Source: Calvatia gigantea (Eukaryota > Basidiomycota > Agaricomycetes > Agaricales > Lycoperdaceae). Taken from it: DNA of 64,000 nucleotides. A program made the position numbers and the translations under genes. Positions 22,674-34,919 of this stretch are shown piece after piece (positions within the stretch are counted from its first letter, which is position 1; each line of letters opens with the position of its first letter). The notes beneath the pieces are model-generated. The model was not told the DNA's origin and ran no database searches. It saw only the letters and a program-made list of their open reading frames with translations. The stretch is taken from assembly GCA_025093985.1 (NCBI GenBank), contig JACAAK010000006.1:1240001-1304000 (forward strand), read 5' to 3'.

Positions 22674-22981
22674 TGTTATGAATTTCTACCAATCAAATCA
22701 TACTCTGTTATCATCTCCATTCCTATCCATCTGTATAGCCATTTCACCTATGTATTTCTGTCAAGCAATATCTGAGTATGACTTGAACTAACTACCACAC
22801 CATCCTTATCAGATGTTTCATATAGTTACCCCATCCATTTAACTGGATGGCATTCTTGTATTTAAGCGTACATACATCTACTGTATTTGGTATGCTTAAC
22901 CACCTGGTTCCTTTCCCTTACTTGCCCTCAAGACTTAGCATAAGCTGCAACCTGAGGTCTTATCAGACTAAGGTCATAACA
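22674..22981 (+). repeat. gypsy D 5' LTR (308 bp)
   Basis: TGTTATGAAT…GTCATAACA. A TATA-like TATTTAAG (22860-22867) lies 32 bp before ATGCTTAACCA (22892-22902), the likely transcript start. Confidence 0.9.
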
Positions 22982-22983
22982 TT

Positions 22984-22994
22984 TGGTTAAGCAT
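22984..22994 (+). other. primer site complementary to the element's own 5' RNA end
   Basis: TGGTTAAGCAT is the exact reverse complement of ATGCTTAACCA at 22892-22902 in the LTR. The Tf1 element of fission yeast primes reverse transcription from its own first 11 nucleotides by the same arrangement. Elements B and C keep it (C with one G-U-compatible change). Confidence 0.7.
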
Positions 22995-23062
22995 CCCCAC
23001 CTCACCTTGCAAGGAGTAGGCTAAAACAGGCCTGAACAAACAAACAACTCAAGAGCTAGTAT

Positions 23063-24205
23063 ATGAGCTCAAACCCAGACAAATACAGAGAGCCAAATCT
23101 TGAAGTTACCAATGACAAGTCAGAAACATCAGACAAAAAAGAGATAGGGAACCCTGAAGTACCTGAAGAACCAACAGGAGAAACACACAATGAACCTGGA
23201 GCAAACCCAATAGGAGAAGAAGAAGTATTATCAGAACTTTTAAACAAACTCAACTTAGCAGAAGAAGAGATAATACATTAGGAGAACCCAGCACAAGAAC
23301 AGAAGAAATCAGATGAATTAAGCTCAGACAAAACAGAATCAGACACTGACTTAGACATGACTGACAACACTGTAGCACCCACAGCAATACCCAGTGGAAA
23401 AGGCTTAGTGCCAAACCCCAGATTCTTTGATAGCACCCACACCAAATTTGATAATTGGTGGAGAGCAATGACACTCTTCATGAAATTCAACAAGATAACC
23501 TCAGTAGATAACAAAGCCATAGCAGTCCTAGCCAGACTGCAAGGGGGAACAGCAGGAGCCTATGCAGCCATGAAGGCCCCACAAATTCTAGATGGAGAAG
23601 ATTTGGTAGACTGGAAGGTGTTCTCTAAAGATTTTAGAAAGATGTTCTCTAATGATGCCTCAAATAGCAAGGCCAAATGGCAAATCGGGAAATTCAAACA
23701 GGGCAACAAAAACACTGCTGACTACTTAATTGAATTCAAAGTCCTAAAAAGCAAGGCAAAAACAGACAGCAAACACATAATGTTTTTGCTCAAAAAGAAT
23801 GCCAGACAGGACATCATCCACACTATTACAGGATACCCACCCAGCACCAGGCCAGACACCTATGTAGAATGGACTGAAGCTATTCTTGCTGTCAGACAAG
23901 GATACGAGGCATCCAAGTACTAAAGAGATAGGAAAACCAGTACCAGAACAATATATGGGGGAATAGGTGAACCCATGGAGATAGGGAGTAGATGCCACAT
24001 TTTCAATGCCAAAGGAGAGCCCAAATGTTACAATTGTGGCATCTTTGGACATATGGCTAAAGATTGCAAGAAGCCCAAGGAGTTAACTTGCTACAACTGT
24101 GGAAAAACTGGCTATATAGCAAAAACATGCACTGCACCCAAAAAAGTACAAATCCATGGAATAGAGGAAGAAGAAAAGAAGGATTTTTCTGAGGACTCTG
24201 AGTAG
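23063..24205 (+). pseudogene. gypsy D Gag
   Basis: Acidic N-terminus, capsid (23357-23923) and two zinc knuckles (CYNCGIFGHMAKDC and CYNCGKTGYIAKTC, 24022-24140). The second has Tyr in place of the zinc-binding His. Stops at 23279 and 23921 interrupt it; the latter (TAA) replaces CGA of element C, matching deamination on both strands of one CpG. Confidence 0.8.
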
Positions 24206-24213
24206 ACACTACC

Positions 24214-25195
24214 TTGAGAGTCAAGAAGCTTGTATCTAGGGTACCAGACAAATTCTACATGATTCCTCAGAAACAAAAGTACAAACTAAATCTGAAAGGA
24301 AGAATACAAATGGCAGAAAAAGAAATTGTGGTTGACACCATTGTCAACTCAGGATGCACCACTAGCAGCATCAGCAAGAAGCTTGTAGATGAAGAATGAA
24401 TCTCCATGAGAAAATCAAAACACAAAATTACAGTACTAAATGCTGATGGCACAGCAAACCAAGGAGGAAAAGTCACAGAAACAGCTACTATCGAGATGGA
24501 AATCAAGGGACACAAAGAGACAATTGAAGCATTGGTGGTTCAATTACAAGACAGGGCAGAAATATTCCTAGGACACGATTGGCTGATCAAACATAACCCC
24601 AAAGTAAACTGGGAGATGGAAGAAGTCAAATTCACCTGATGCCCACCAGACTGCCAGTTTCCACACCAAAATATCCAGACCACAAATAAAATCCAGAGCA
24701 TAGCTACCACTGAAGATATTTGGAAAGAAGAAAACAAACCAGATCTAACTGAGCCAGCTGATCTACCAGACTACATCCAACCATTCACATATCTCTTCAA
24801 CAAAACAACCTTTGACAAACTACCAGAATGAATGGAATAGGATCACAGAATAGTCCTGACAGAAGATGCACCTAGGGAAATAAGTGCTGGAACATATAAC
24901 ATGATGGTCAAGGAACAAGACAAACTTAAAGCTTTCATCAAAGAAAACCTCAAGTCAGGATGCATATGACTGTCAAAATCCCCATATACAGCACCCACCT
25001 TCTTCATTCCAAAGAAAGATGGTTTGAAATGACTAATCCAAGACTACAGATGGTTAGACAGCATGGTAATAAAAGACAAAACACCACTGCCTAGAATTGG
25101 AGAAGTAATCGACAAACTGGGAAAAGTGAGATACTTCAACAAACTCAATATCATTTGGGAATACAACAATGTCAGAATCAAGAAAGGAGATGAAT
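24214..25195 (+). pseudogene. gypsy D protease and first part of RT
   Basis: Protease block (IVNSGCTTSSIS; the catalytic Asp is Asn) and FLGHDWLIKHNP, then the RT start (KEQDKLKAFIKENL, FIPKKDG) with several TGA codons, cut at 25195 by element C. Confidence 0.75.
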
Positions 25196-25502
25196 TGTTA
25201 TGAGTTTCCACCAATCATAACGAGTTCCATGCTATTCTGCATTTCCAACTACCCGCATACCTGTTTCAGTTATTCTAGTCCAGCGTTCTCTGAGATATGA
25301 CTCATACCAACTACTACGCCTTAACCGGACGTTTCATGTAGTTACTCCATCCGTTCAACCAGATGACCTTAGACATATTTAAGCGTACATACACCCTGCT
25401 GTATTCGGTATGCTTAACCATCTTCTGTTCTCTCTCCCTTACTCACCCTCAAGACTTAGCCAGAGCTGCAACCTGAGGTCTAAACCGACTAAGGTCGTAA
25501 CA
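25196..25502 (+). repeat. gypsy C 5' LTR (307 bp)
   Basis: TGTTATGAG…GGTCGTAACA, followed by primer site TTTGGTTAAGCGT. Confidence 0.95.
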
Positions 25503-25583
25503 TTTGGTTAAGCGTCACCACCTCACCTTGCAAGAAATAGAGTTGGAAAAGACTCGAACCATGATGAACCTAGGAGCCATTAT

Positions 25584-26732
25584 ATGAGCTCGAACCCCGA
25601 CGAATATAGAGAACCCCAGCTCGAAGTCACAGACAATGAGCTCGAAACAGACAGTGAAACCGACTCATCAGACAAAGAAGCAGAGAACCCCGAAGTACCT
25701 GCACCAGAAACGGTTGTAACAAACAACGAACCCAGAGACACCACACAAGGAGTAAACCCAACAGGAGTAGAAGCAGTTATATCAGAACTCTTCAATGAAC
25801 TTGACATAGCAGAAGAACAGTTAGGACAACCGGAGAACCAAGACACCGAAACAGAATCAGAATTGGGAAATTCAGAAATGACGGACAATACTGCACCCAC
25901 CACAACACCCAGCACAAAGGGACTCGTACCCGACCCAGGGTTCTTTGATGGAACCTGAACTAAATTCGACGACTGGTGGAGAGCCATGACACTCTTCATG
26001 AAATTCAACAAAGTCGCCATGGCAGATGACAAAGCCATAGCAGTCTTAGCCAGACTGAGGGGAGGAACAGCAGGAGCATACGCAACAATGAAAGCACCAC
26101 AAATTCTGGAAGGAGAAGACTCCGTGGACTGGAAAGTCTTTGCCGAAGAATTTAAACGAACCTTCTCGGACGATGCCATGAACGCAAAGGTGGAATGGCA
26201 GATCGAAAAATTCAAACAGGGAAATAGGAACACGGCCGACTACCTCATCGAATTTGAAGTACTTAAAAACAAGGCGAAAACTGACAACCGATACGCCATG
26301 TTCTTGCTGCGAAAAAACGCCTGACAAGATATTATCCACACCATCACAGGCTACCCTCCAGCCGCTCGACCTGACACGTACCCAGAATGGAAGGAGGCCA
26401 TATTAGCAGTTGGACAGGGATATGAGGCATCCGAATACCGAGGAGATAAGAAGACTAACTCGGGAACTACTTATGGAGGAATGGGAGAACCCATGGAAAT
26501 AGGAAGCAGGCGACATGTGTTCAATGCAAAAGGGGAACCCAAGTGCTATAACTGCGGAATATTCGGACACATGTCCAAGGACTGCAAAAAGCCCAAAGGA
26601 TTAACATGCTACAACTGCGGCAAAATCGGACACATAGCCAAAGCATGCACTACACCAAAGAAGGTACAGATCCGAGCAATAGACGAAGCCAAGCCAGAAG
26701 AACACCAGGATTTTTCTGGAGACTCCGAGTAG
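25584..26732 (+). pseudogene. gypsy C Gag
   Basis: From ATG 25584: an acidic Glu/Asp-rich N-terminus, a capsid domain (WWRAMTLFMKFNK), and two intact CCHC knuckles (CYNCGIFGHMSKDC, CYNCGKIGHIAKAC, about 26540-26650). TGA codons near 25957 and 26322 interrupt it; the second lies where the Arg of NARQD is encoded in D, i.e. CGA to TGA. Confidence 0.85.
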
Positions 26733-26743
26733 GCGCTGCCTCG

Positions 26744-28700
26744 AGAGTCAAGAAACTTGTATCTAGGATATCAGAAGAATATTACACGATTCCTCAGAAA
26801 CGAAAGCGTAAACTAAACCTAAAAGGAAAAATCCAAACCCTGACAAAAAGGATAACAGTAAACACTATAGTTGACTCGGGATGCACCACCAGCAGCATCA
26901 GCAAAAGACTGGTAGATGAAGAAAAAATCCCCACAGAAAAATTAGGACAAGAAATCACGGTACTTAACGTGGACGGCACGACAAACCAAGGGGGAAAAGT
27001 CACAGAAAAAGCAACTATACAGGTAGAAATCAAAGGACACAAAGAAACAATCGAAGCATCAGTCGTACAGCTCCAAGACAGAGCAGAAATATTTCTGGGA
27101 CACGACTGGCTCATCAAACACAATCCGGAAGTAAACTGGTGAATGGGAGAAATAAAGTTCAATCAATGCCCAAGGGACTGCAAAGTTCCACACCAAAGCA
27201 TCCAGATAACAGACAAGATCCAGAGCATGGCCACCACCGAGGACATATGGGAAGAAGAAGAAGAACCCGACCCCACCGAACCATCAGACCTACCAGACTA
27301 CATCCGACCATTCACACATCTATTCAACAAAACTACATTCGACAAACTACCCGAACGAATGGAATAGGATCATGAGATAATCCTAACAGAAGATGCACCC
27401 AAAGAAATCAACACAGGGACTTACAACATGATGATCAAGGAGCAGGACAAACTCAAGGCATTTGTTAAAGAAAACCTCGAGTCAGGACGAATACGACCGT
27501 CGAAGTCACTATATGCCGCGCCCACCTTTTTCATCCCAAAAAAGGATGGCTCAAAACGACTCATTCAAGACTACCGATGGTTGAATAACGTAGTCGTTAA
27601 AGATAAGACACCGTTGCCTCGAATCGGAGAAGTCATTGACAAATTAGGAAAAGCCAAATACTTCAACAAACTAGACATCATTTGGGGCTACAACAACGTC
27701 CGTATCAAAGAAGGGGATGAGTGGAAAGCAGCCTTCCTAACCAACGAAGGACTATTTGAACCCACAGTAATGTTCTTCAGTCTTAGCAATTCACCAGGAA
27801 CGTTCTCAAGAATGATGGCAAGCATCTTCCGAGACCTGTTACGCAACGGAGATATAGTAAACTACATGGATGACTTCGCAATTCCAGGCAACACCAAAGA
27901 ACAACTGCAAGAATGAATGATCCGATTCCTGGAAAGAGCAGCCGAGCACAACCTATGCTTCAAACGATCCAAATGCATCTTCAACGCTGAAGAAATCCCA
28001 ATGCTAGGAGTAACAGTAGGACACAGACGCATCGAAATGGAGGCCGAAAAAGTAAAATTGGTACGAGAATGGCCCCAACCACACAACAAGAAAGGAATAG
28101 AAAGATTCCTCGGTTTCGCCAACTACTACCACTGATTTATAAAAAACTTCAGCAAGATAGCAGCCCCATTGAACAAACTGAAAGGATCAGAAGAGTGGAA
28201 ATGGAGGGAAGAACAACAATCTGCATTTGATGAACTAAAACAACGAATCACAGAAGAACCCACCCTAACACTACCCCAGAGAAAAGGTCAATTCTGGGTA
28301 GAAGTTGACGCATCAAACTACGCATTAGGGGGAGTACTCTCACAAGAACAAAATTCGAAATGGCACCCAATCACATTCACGTCCCGTACACTATCACTGG
28401 TGGAACGAAATTATGAAATCTACGACAAAGAGCTACTGGCCATCATGCATGCACTAAAAGAATGGCGACACTACCTACTAGACGCAGAAGAGAAATTCGA
28501 AATCTGGACCGACCACGAGAACCTGAAATACTACAGGGAACCCCAAAAACTAAATGGCCGACAAGCAAGATAGTACCTATGGCTACAAGACTACGATTTC
28601 ACATTGCATCATATACCAGGAAAAACAAATACAAAAGCAGACCTCCTTTCCAGATCTACCAAGAACCAGACCAAGAGGAAGGAAAACTAGTCACCATGAT
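26744..28700 (+). pseudogene. gypsy C protease, reverse transcriptase, RNase H
   Basis: Protease DSGCTTSSIS (26875) and FLGHDWLIKHNP; RT with FIPKKDGSKR, the intact catalytic YMDD box (about 27865) and GFANYY; RNase H with VEVDASNYALGGVL, KELLAI and TDHENLKYY. It is interrupted by TGA near 27142, 27914 and 28134 and by TAG at 28571-28573. RT itself is uninterrupted from 27428 to 27913. Confidence 0.85.
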
Positions 28701-30267
28701 CCGAGATGCTTGGTTGACGAACGAAAAGAATGACGAACCATCAGAAGGAACTATCCTACTCTGTGCCGAGCTATTTGTGGAACCCACCTTCAAAGAACAA
28801 ATCAAGGCAAACAAAAGAAGGGAAACAGCCATCACCAAAAAAATACATGACCAGGATCCTGACATCACTGAACACAAAGGGATAATCTACAAGAATACCA
28901 GCATGTACGTACCACCCGAACCGGCACTCAGAGAGGAAATACTACAACAATACCACGATGCCCCTGACACAGGACACCCGGGACAACACCGAATGATCGA
29001 GTTGGTGACCAGAGATTATTGGTGGCCGGCAGTCCAAATGGACATTCAAAAATACATCAGAGGTTGCCAAAGTTGCCAACGAAATAAACCACGCAGGACA
29101 CCCCTGAAGACACCTCTACACCCACTTCCCATTCCCAACAGCCCATGGGAAGAAGTGAGCATCGACCTCATTGGACCATTACCCGAATCAGAAGGAAAAG
29201 ACACCATCTTAGTCATTGTCGATTGATTCTCAAAAATGATACAACTCATAGCAACAAGGACGGATGTTTCCTCAAAAGAAATAGCACAGCACTACCAGGA
29301 CGAAATATGGAAGCTACACGGAGTACCGAGGAAAGTCCTTAGTGACTGAGGACCACAGTTCGCATCCGAGTTCACTGGCGAACTGTTCAAAGGACTAGGA
29401 ATAGAACGAAACCTGTCAACAGCCTACCACCCACAAACTGATGGACAAATGGAGAGGATCAACAGAGAAATCGAGACATACTTGAGGATATATTGCAACT
29501 ACGACCAAAATGACTGGACAAAATGGCTACCTATGGCCGAATTCCAATACAACGACAAAAAACACAGTGGCACACAAACAACACCATTCTACCTAAACTA
29601 CGGCAGACACCCCTGGAAAGGAAAGGAAAATGGAAGAATGAACAACCCTAGCAGTGCGGAGTTCCTAAAGCAACTTCAAAATGCAAGAAACAATGCCACG
29701 GCCGCACTACAATCATATCAAGAAAAGATGAAACAGGCACATGATAACAGCAAAATGAACATAAGGACATACCAAATCAACGATGAAGTATGGTTAGAAA
29801 ATACCAACATCCATACCAATCAGCCATCAAAGAAGCTAGGCCAGAAAAGGTATGGACCTTTCCAAATTAAAGAAAAAATAGGAGAAGCAGCATATCGGCT
29901 AGCAATACCAGAAGGATGGGCCATCCATGATGTATTCAATGAACAACTGTTAACCCCGACACAGAAAGCATTATTCCACATCCAGAAAGAAGCACCAGCG
30001 CCTGAACCAATGATCATCAACAACGAAGAAGAATATGAAGTAGAAGAAGTCCGAGGGAAGCGACGAAAAGGAAGGGGATATCAATTCCTTATACACTGGA
30101 AGGGGTATAGCAACGAGGAAGATACATGGACAGCGGAGTCAAATTTGCAAAACACCCAAGATGCAATAGCGGAATACCACAAAAGGCATCCGGAGGATAC
30201 CTATAAAAAGAGGGGCAAGAAATCCAAAAAATCATCAGCCAAGTCAAACCCCAGACAGAAACACTAG
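28701..30267 (+). pseudogene. gypsy C integrase fused to chromodomain
   Basis: An H2C2 zinc domain (GHPGQHRMIELVTRDYWWP, CQSCQRNK), then the core with Asp (VSIDLIGPLP), Asp (SD before a TGA at 29347-29349, then GPQF) and Glu (ERIN). TGA at 29224 replaces a Trp that is still TGG in element D. From 29449 an uninterrupted 272-codon frame covers the integrase C-terminus and the chromodomain (YEVEEVRGKR … FLIHWKGYSNEEDTW), proving the fusion. Confidence 0.85.
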
Positions 30268-30273
30268 CCAAAC

Positions 30274-31264
30274 ATGTCCTCCCAAGCCAACCGTATCTCT
30301 ATCAACTCCCTTGTCCACCCCAACCCGACTACGATCTCCTCAGTCCCCTTCCCTAAACCAGGCGACAGCCAAGCACCTGCACCCCAAGGTACCCGCTATA
30401 ACCTCGCAACCACCCCGTTCCCTACACAAGGACTCCTCGAGGCCCTCCTCAAAGACGTCAACAAGGCCACAAACGATGAAGTAGAAACAATCATAGCCCA
30501 AAACAAACGACTCGCAGTAAACTGCCACATCACCCTCGCCACTGCTTGTATCACCTTCATATGTAGATATGTATGCTGGATTCACCAATGCATCATCCTC
30601 CACAAGCCAGCACATCCCCGCCATCTTCCACACATTAGAATTATCCACCCTCACACCCAGTGAACAAAACCGGGTTCACAGTCTTCAAAGCTGTGTGGAC
30701 CTCGCTCTAGAGGTATTCAAACACCTCAATATCGCCGACATCTTCTTAGAACTCGTAGACGTCGCCATGAACTTACTAGGATGTGACAAAACTACAGAAG
30801 ACCCAGATATCGATCAACTCATTACATGCATTGGAATCACTCTCACCGACCTACACACCACCATCCGCCCCCCACCAGCTAAACGAGCCGACATGCCCAT
30901 GGACGAAGAAACCACCGTCTCAATGAAGGAGGAAGTCAACGCACTCCGACGATTCATAAAAACCATCACCCCACCGCAGATTGTATCAGTTTTTCTCCCA
31001 CCAACAAGATTCCACACTATATTGCCAGGGCAAGAAAAGGACCAACACTATTGGAGAACGATAGTCAAGAGTTACTGGGACAACTCAACCGTCACCGAGT
31101 TCCCCTTCAACGGAGTCCCAGTCCCTATCCATCAAGATGGCCACAGCCACTTGCCCGTCTTCTTCGCACACTCCAACGAAGGAAAGTACCTCATCGGAGC
31201 CACCAAGAAAGCCCTCGCCACAGCCGTAGTCAATGGAGAGTTCGACGAACTTCCTGAGGCATGA
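30274..31264 (+). pseudogene. ORF3 copy C, unknown accessory protein
   Basis: ATG 30274 lies six bases after the pol TAG. The first 129 codons are in one frame; a small insertion near 30558 shifts the rest, which continues as a 231-codon frame to TGA 31262-31264. Apart from that it is closely similar to copy A. Composition is polar with several predicted helices; no known domain was recognised. It ends 18 bp before the 3' LTR. Confidence 0.7.
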
Positions 31265-31282
31265 AGTCTAATCAGAGGGTAT

Positions 31283-31589
31283 TGTTATGAGTTTCCACCG
31301 ATCATAATGAGTTCCGTGCTATTCTGCATTCCCAACTACCCGTGTACCTGTTTCAGTTATTCTAGTCCAGCGTTCTCCGAGATATGACTCATACCAACTA
31401 CTACGCCTTAACCGGACGTTTCATGTAGTTACTCCATCCGTTCAACCAGATGACCTTAGACATATTTAAGCGTACATACACCCTGCTGTATTCGGTATGC
31501 TTAACCATCTTCTGTTCTCTCTCCCTTACTCGCCCTCAAGACTTAGCCAGAGCTGCAACCTGAGGTCTAAACTGACTAAGGTCGTAACA
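31283..31589 (+). repeat. gypsy C 3' LTR (307 bp)
   Basis: TGTTATGAG…GGTCGTAACA, followed by target duplication TGAAT. Confidence 0.95.
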
Positions 31590-32043
31590 TGAATGGAAAG
31601 TAGCCTTCTTGACCAACGAAGGGTTATTCAAGCCAACAATAATGTATTTCGGGTTAAGCAACTCACCCGGAACATTCTCCAGAATGATGACAAGCATCTT
31701 CCAAGATCTGCTACAAAACAGAGACATTATAAACTACATGGATGATTTTGCAATCCTGGGAGATACCAAAGAACAGCTAAAAGAACAAACAACATGATTC
31801 TTGGAGTGGGCAGCAAAATACAACCTCTGCTTTAAATGGTTAAAATGCATATTTGACACCAAAGAAATTCCTATATTGGGAGTAAAAATAGGACATGAAC
31901 ATATTGAAATGGAAGAAGAAAAAGTCAAGGCAGTATGAGATTGGCCTGAACCCAAAAACAAGAAAGGAGTAGAATGCTTCCTAGGATTCACAAACTACTA
32001 CTGCCAATTCATAAAAGGATTCAGTAAGATTGCAACCCCTCTG
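31590..32043 (+). pseudogene. gypsy D reverse transcriptase, continuation
   Basis: Resumes the RT of element D directly after element C (WKVAFLTNEG, YMDD at about 31737-31748), with TGA codons near 31796 and 31937, until the copia LTR at 32044. Confidence 0.8.
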
Positions 32044-33073
32044 TGTTGAATCTCAATCCATACCACTATGTTGGTTCAGTCTATTCATAGCTGAAACAGG
32101 TCTTGAGTACTTCACTATTAGAAGTGAGATAACAAGCTATGGACACAGTACTAGACTATACTCTAGGTTGCTGGCTACATGTTCTATTAGATACATCTGT
32201 AGTATGCATTATACTCTGTATATGCTACTGGCAGATAAGACCCCACCCGAATAGGTAGAATGGTGTTACAAACTTTCCACATCCCCAGACTCTCTGCATC
32301 TCCATATTAACCTTCTTGATAGACTTTCTTTCTTTCTGTCCCTATACCCTGGTCTGTTCTTTATTTATCACATGTACTTCTATCTTTGTTTCTTATGATT
32401 CATTCTGAATCATGTTCCTGTTTCACTTCATCAATCTTCTATTTACTCGTTCCCATCTTCTCATGACTCATACTCCTTCCTTTGTCTTCATTATATTTAT
32501 CCCTATGACTCCTTAGATTACCAATTAACCCGTAGTAGTTTCCCATTGACTCATATCTACTTACTACGTAATCTCTCATCTCTTACTCATAGCTAGTATA
32601 TAAACCTTAAGTAGTACTCTGTATTACCTTAGGTTATTCTAGTAACCAGCTTCCTTATCTTCGCTCATCTGCTACAAGGTTAACAACCTTGGGGACTACA
32701 GTGACATTTAACTCGGACTTCTCAGGCAAGTGCAAGCTTCTACTCGAGGGAGCGATCTGAAGCCTACACAGAAGTCATTGAGACTTGTCGAATACTCCTG
32801 GGCTATAGCGTTGAACCCCTCCCTGAGTGGAGATGATCCAGGCCCGGTTGCAAAGTAAGGTAATGCACGTAACAAATGGTGCACAGACCAGGGACTTTAC
32901 ATATATAAGACCTATGTAGTATGCATAAATTCTTTAGACAATTAAGTCTTTCTTTCATCCTGCCTCTAAAATATCCCTTAGCAACTGTTTATAAACAATA
33001 ACTCAACAATCCCAGTGAGTATGACTACCCTCCACTACTAGTGTAATGCTATTGTAGTGTACTTGTCTTAACA
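32044..33073 (+). repeat. solo copia LTR inside gypsy D (carries LTR-X copy 2)
   Basis: TGTTGAATC…GTCTTAACA, flanked by perfect CTCTG duplications (32039-32043, 33074-33078). Removing the inner insertion leaves about 414 bp matching the LTR at 5513-5920. No internal copia sequence remains, indicating LTR-LTR recombination. Confidence 0.9.
32264..32874 (+). repeat. LTR-X copy 2, solo LTR (611 bp)
   Basis: TGTTACAAAC…CACGTAACA, flanked by perfect AATGG duplications (32259-32263, 32875-32879), inserted in the copia solo LTR. It defines the ends of this LTR family. TATA-like TAGTATATAAAC occurs inside. Confidence 0.9.
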
Positions 33074-33078
33074 CTCTG

Positions 33079-34890
33079 AACTAGCTCAAAGGAGCCATCA
33101 AATGGGACTGGAAGAAAGAACACCAATTGGCATTCAATGAGCTGAAATAGAGAATCACTGAAAAACCTACCCTGACACTACCACAGAGAACAGGACAATT
33201 CTAAGTGGAAGTCAATGCCTCAGACTATGCATTAGGAAGGGTACTATCACAAAAGCAAAATAAGAAGTGGCACCCAATTGCATTCACATCACACATGCTC
33301 TCCCCAGCAGAACAAAACTATGAAATTTATGACAAAGAGTTGCTGGCCATTATCCATGTACTAAAAGAATGGCAACACTATCTATTAGATGCAGAAGAAA
33401 AATTCAGAATCTGGACAGACCACGAAAACCTCAAATACTACAAAGAACCACAAAAACTCAATGGGCGACAAGTAAGGTAGTACCTAAGACTACAAGACTA
33501 CGACTTTATCTTATGGCACGTACCAGGAAAGACAAATACGAAAGCAGACCTATTGTCTAGAATCTACCAAGAACCAGACCAAGAAGATGACAAACTAATT
33601 ACTATGATCCAAGAAAGCTGGCTACAGGGCAAGCAAAGCAACGAAGAGAGCTCCAACAAAACCATCCTGTTGTGTGCAGAACTATTCATTAAACCAGTGT
33701 TCATGGACCAGATAAAGACAAACCACAGAAGGGAAACAAGCATCATTTTGGGACTCCAAAAAAAAGAATCTGACATCTCAGAAAGTGATGGAATAATCTA
33801 CAAAGGAGCCAGTGTATACATATCATCCAACCTTGCCCTCTGAGAAGAAATACTGCAGCAATATCACAACACACCAGATACAGGTCACCCAGGACAACAC
33901 AGGATGATCAAATTGATCACTAGAGACTATTGGTGGCCAGCAATATAAAATGATGCCAAGAAATATATCAAAGGATGCCAGGGCTGCCAAAGAAACAAGC
34001 TATAGATAGCACCACTAAAAACCCTGCTACACCCACTCCCTGTATCCAATGAACCCTGGGAAGAAATAAGCATCAACCTTATTGGGCTATTACCAGAATC
34101 AGAAGGAAAAGACACTATTCTAGTAATCATCAACTGGTTCTCCAAGATAATACAACTTATAGCAACAAGAATGGATGTATCCTCAAAGGAAATAGCATAG
34201 TCCTATAGGAATGAAATATGGAAACTGCATGGGATACCACAGAAAGTCCTCAACAACTGAGGACTACAGTTCATATCAGAATTCACAGGAGAACTGTTCA
34301 AAGGGTTAGGAATAGAATGAGCCCTATCAACAGCTTACTACCCCCAGACCAATGGACAAACAGAATGAATCAACCAAGAAGCCAAAATATACCTGCAACT
34401 ATACTGCAATTATGAGCAAAATGATTGGGTCAATTGGCTATCTATGGCAGAATTCCAATATAATGACAAGAAACACAGTGGAACCCAAGAGACACCCTTC
34501 TATCTCAATTATGGCCAACATCCCTGGAAAGGAAAGGACCATGGAATAACAAACAACTCTAGTAGTACCAAGTTCCTAAAACATCTACAAAATGCAAGAG
34601 ACAACTCCACAGTGGTGTTACAATCTTATCAAGAAAAGATGAAACAGACCCATGATAACAGCAAGTTACACATAAAGTAATATCAAATCAGTGATGAAGT
34701 ATGGCTAGAAAACACAAATATCCATACTAATCAATCATCAAAGAAGCTAGGTCAAAAAAGGTATAGACCTTTCCAAATCAAGGAAAAGATAGGAGAAGTG
34801 GCATACCACCTTGCCCTATCAGAAGGATGGGTGATCCATGATATATTCAACAAACAGCTGTTAACTCCAGCACAAAAAGTGACATTCCCA
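33079..34890 (+). pseudogene. gypsy D RNase H and integrase
   Basis: Continues element D: RNase H (VNASDYALGRVL, DKELLAI, TDHENLKYYKEP) with TAG at 33478-33480, then the H2C2 domain, integrase core with TGA at 34258-34260, and C-terminal domain. Many CpG-type substitutions compared with element C. Confidence 0.8.
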
Positions 34891-34919
34891 GGTCAACAGA
34901 GAATACCAGCACCCAAGCT

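Larger units (their letters stand above)
25196..31589 (+). mobile_element. complete Ty3/gypsy chromovirus element C (6.4 kb)
   Basis: Two 307-bp LTRs (25196-25502, 31283-31589) bounded by the target duplication TGAAT (25191-25195 and 31590-31594), inserted in the RT of element D. The order is Gag, protease, RT, RNase H, integrase-chromodomain, ORF3. The LTRs differ at about nine positions, all transitions and nearly all at CpG, so insertion is relatively recent but not fresh. Several TGA/TAG codons disrupt Pol. Confidence 0.95.

Noticed and set aside
25196..31589. General stop-codon readthrough as explanation of all TGA codons in gypsy C
   Set aside because: Most stops are private to one copy and fit CpG transitions; only the few shared sites keep readthrough as an option.
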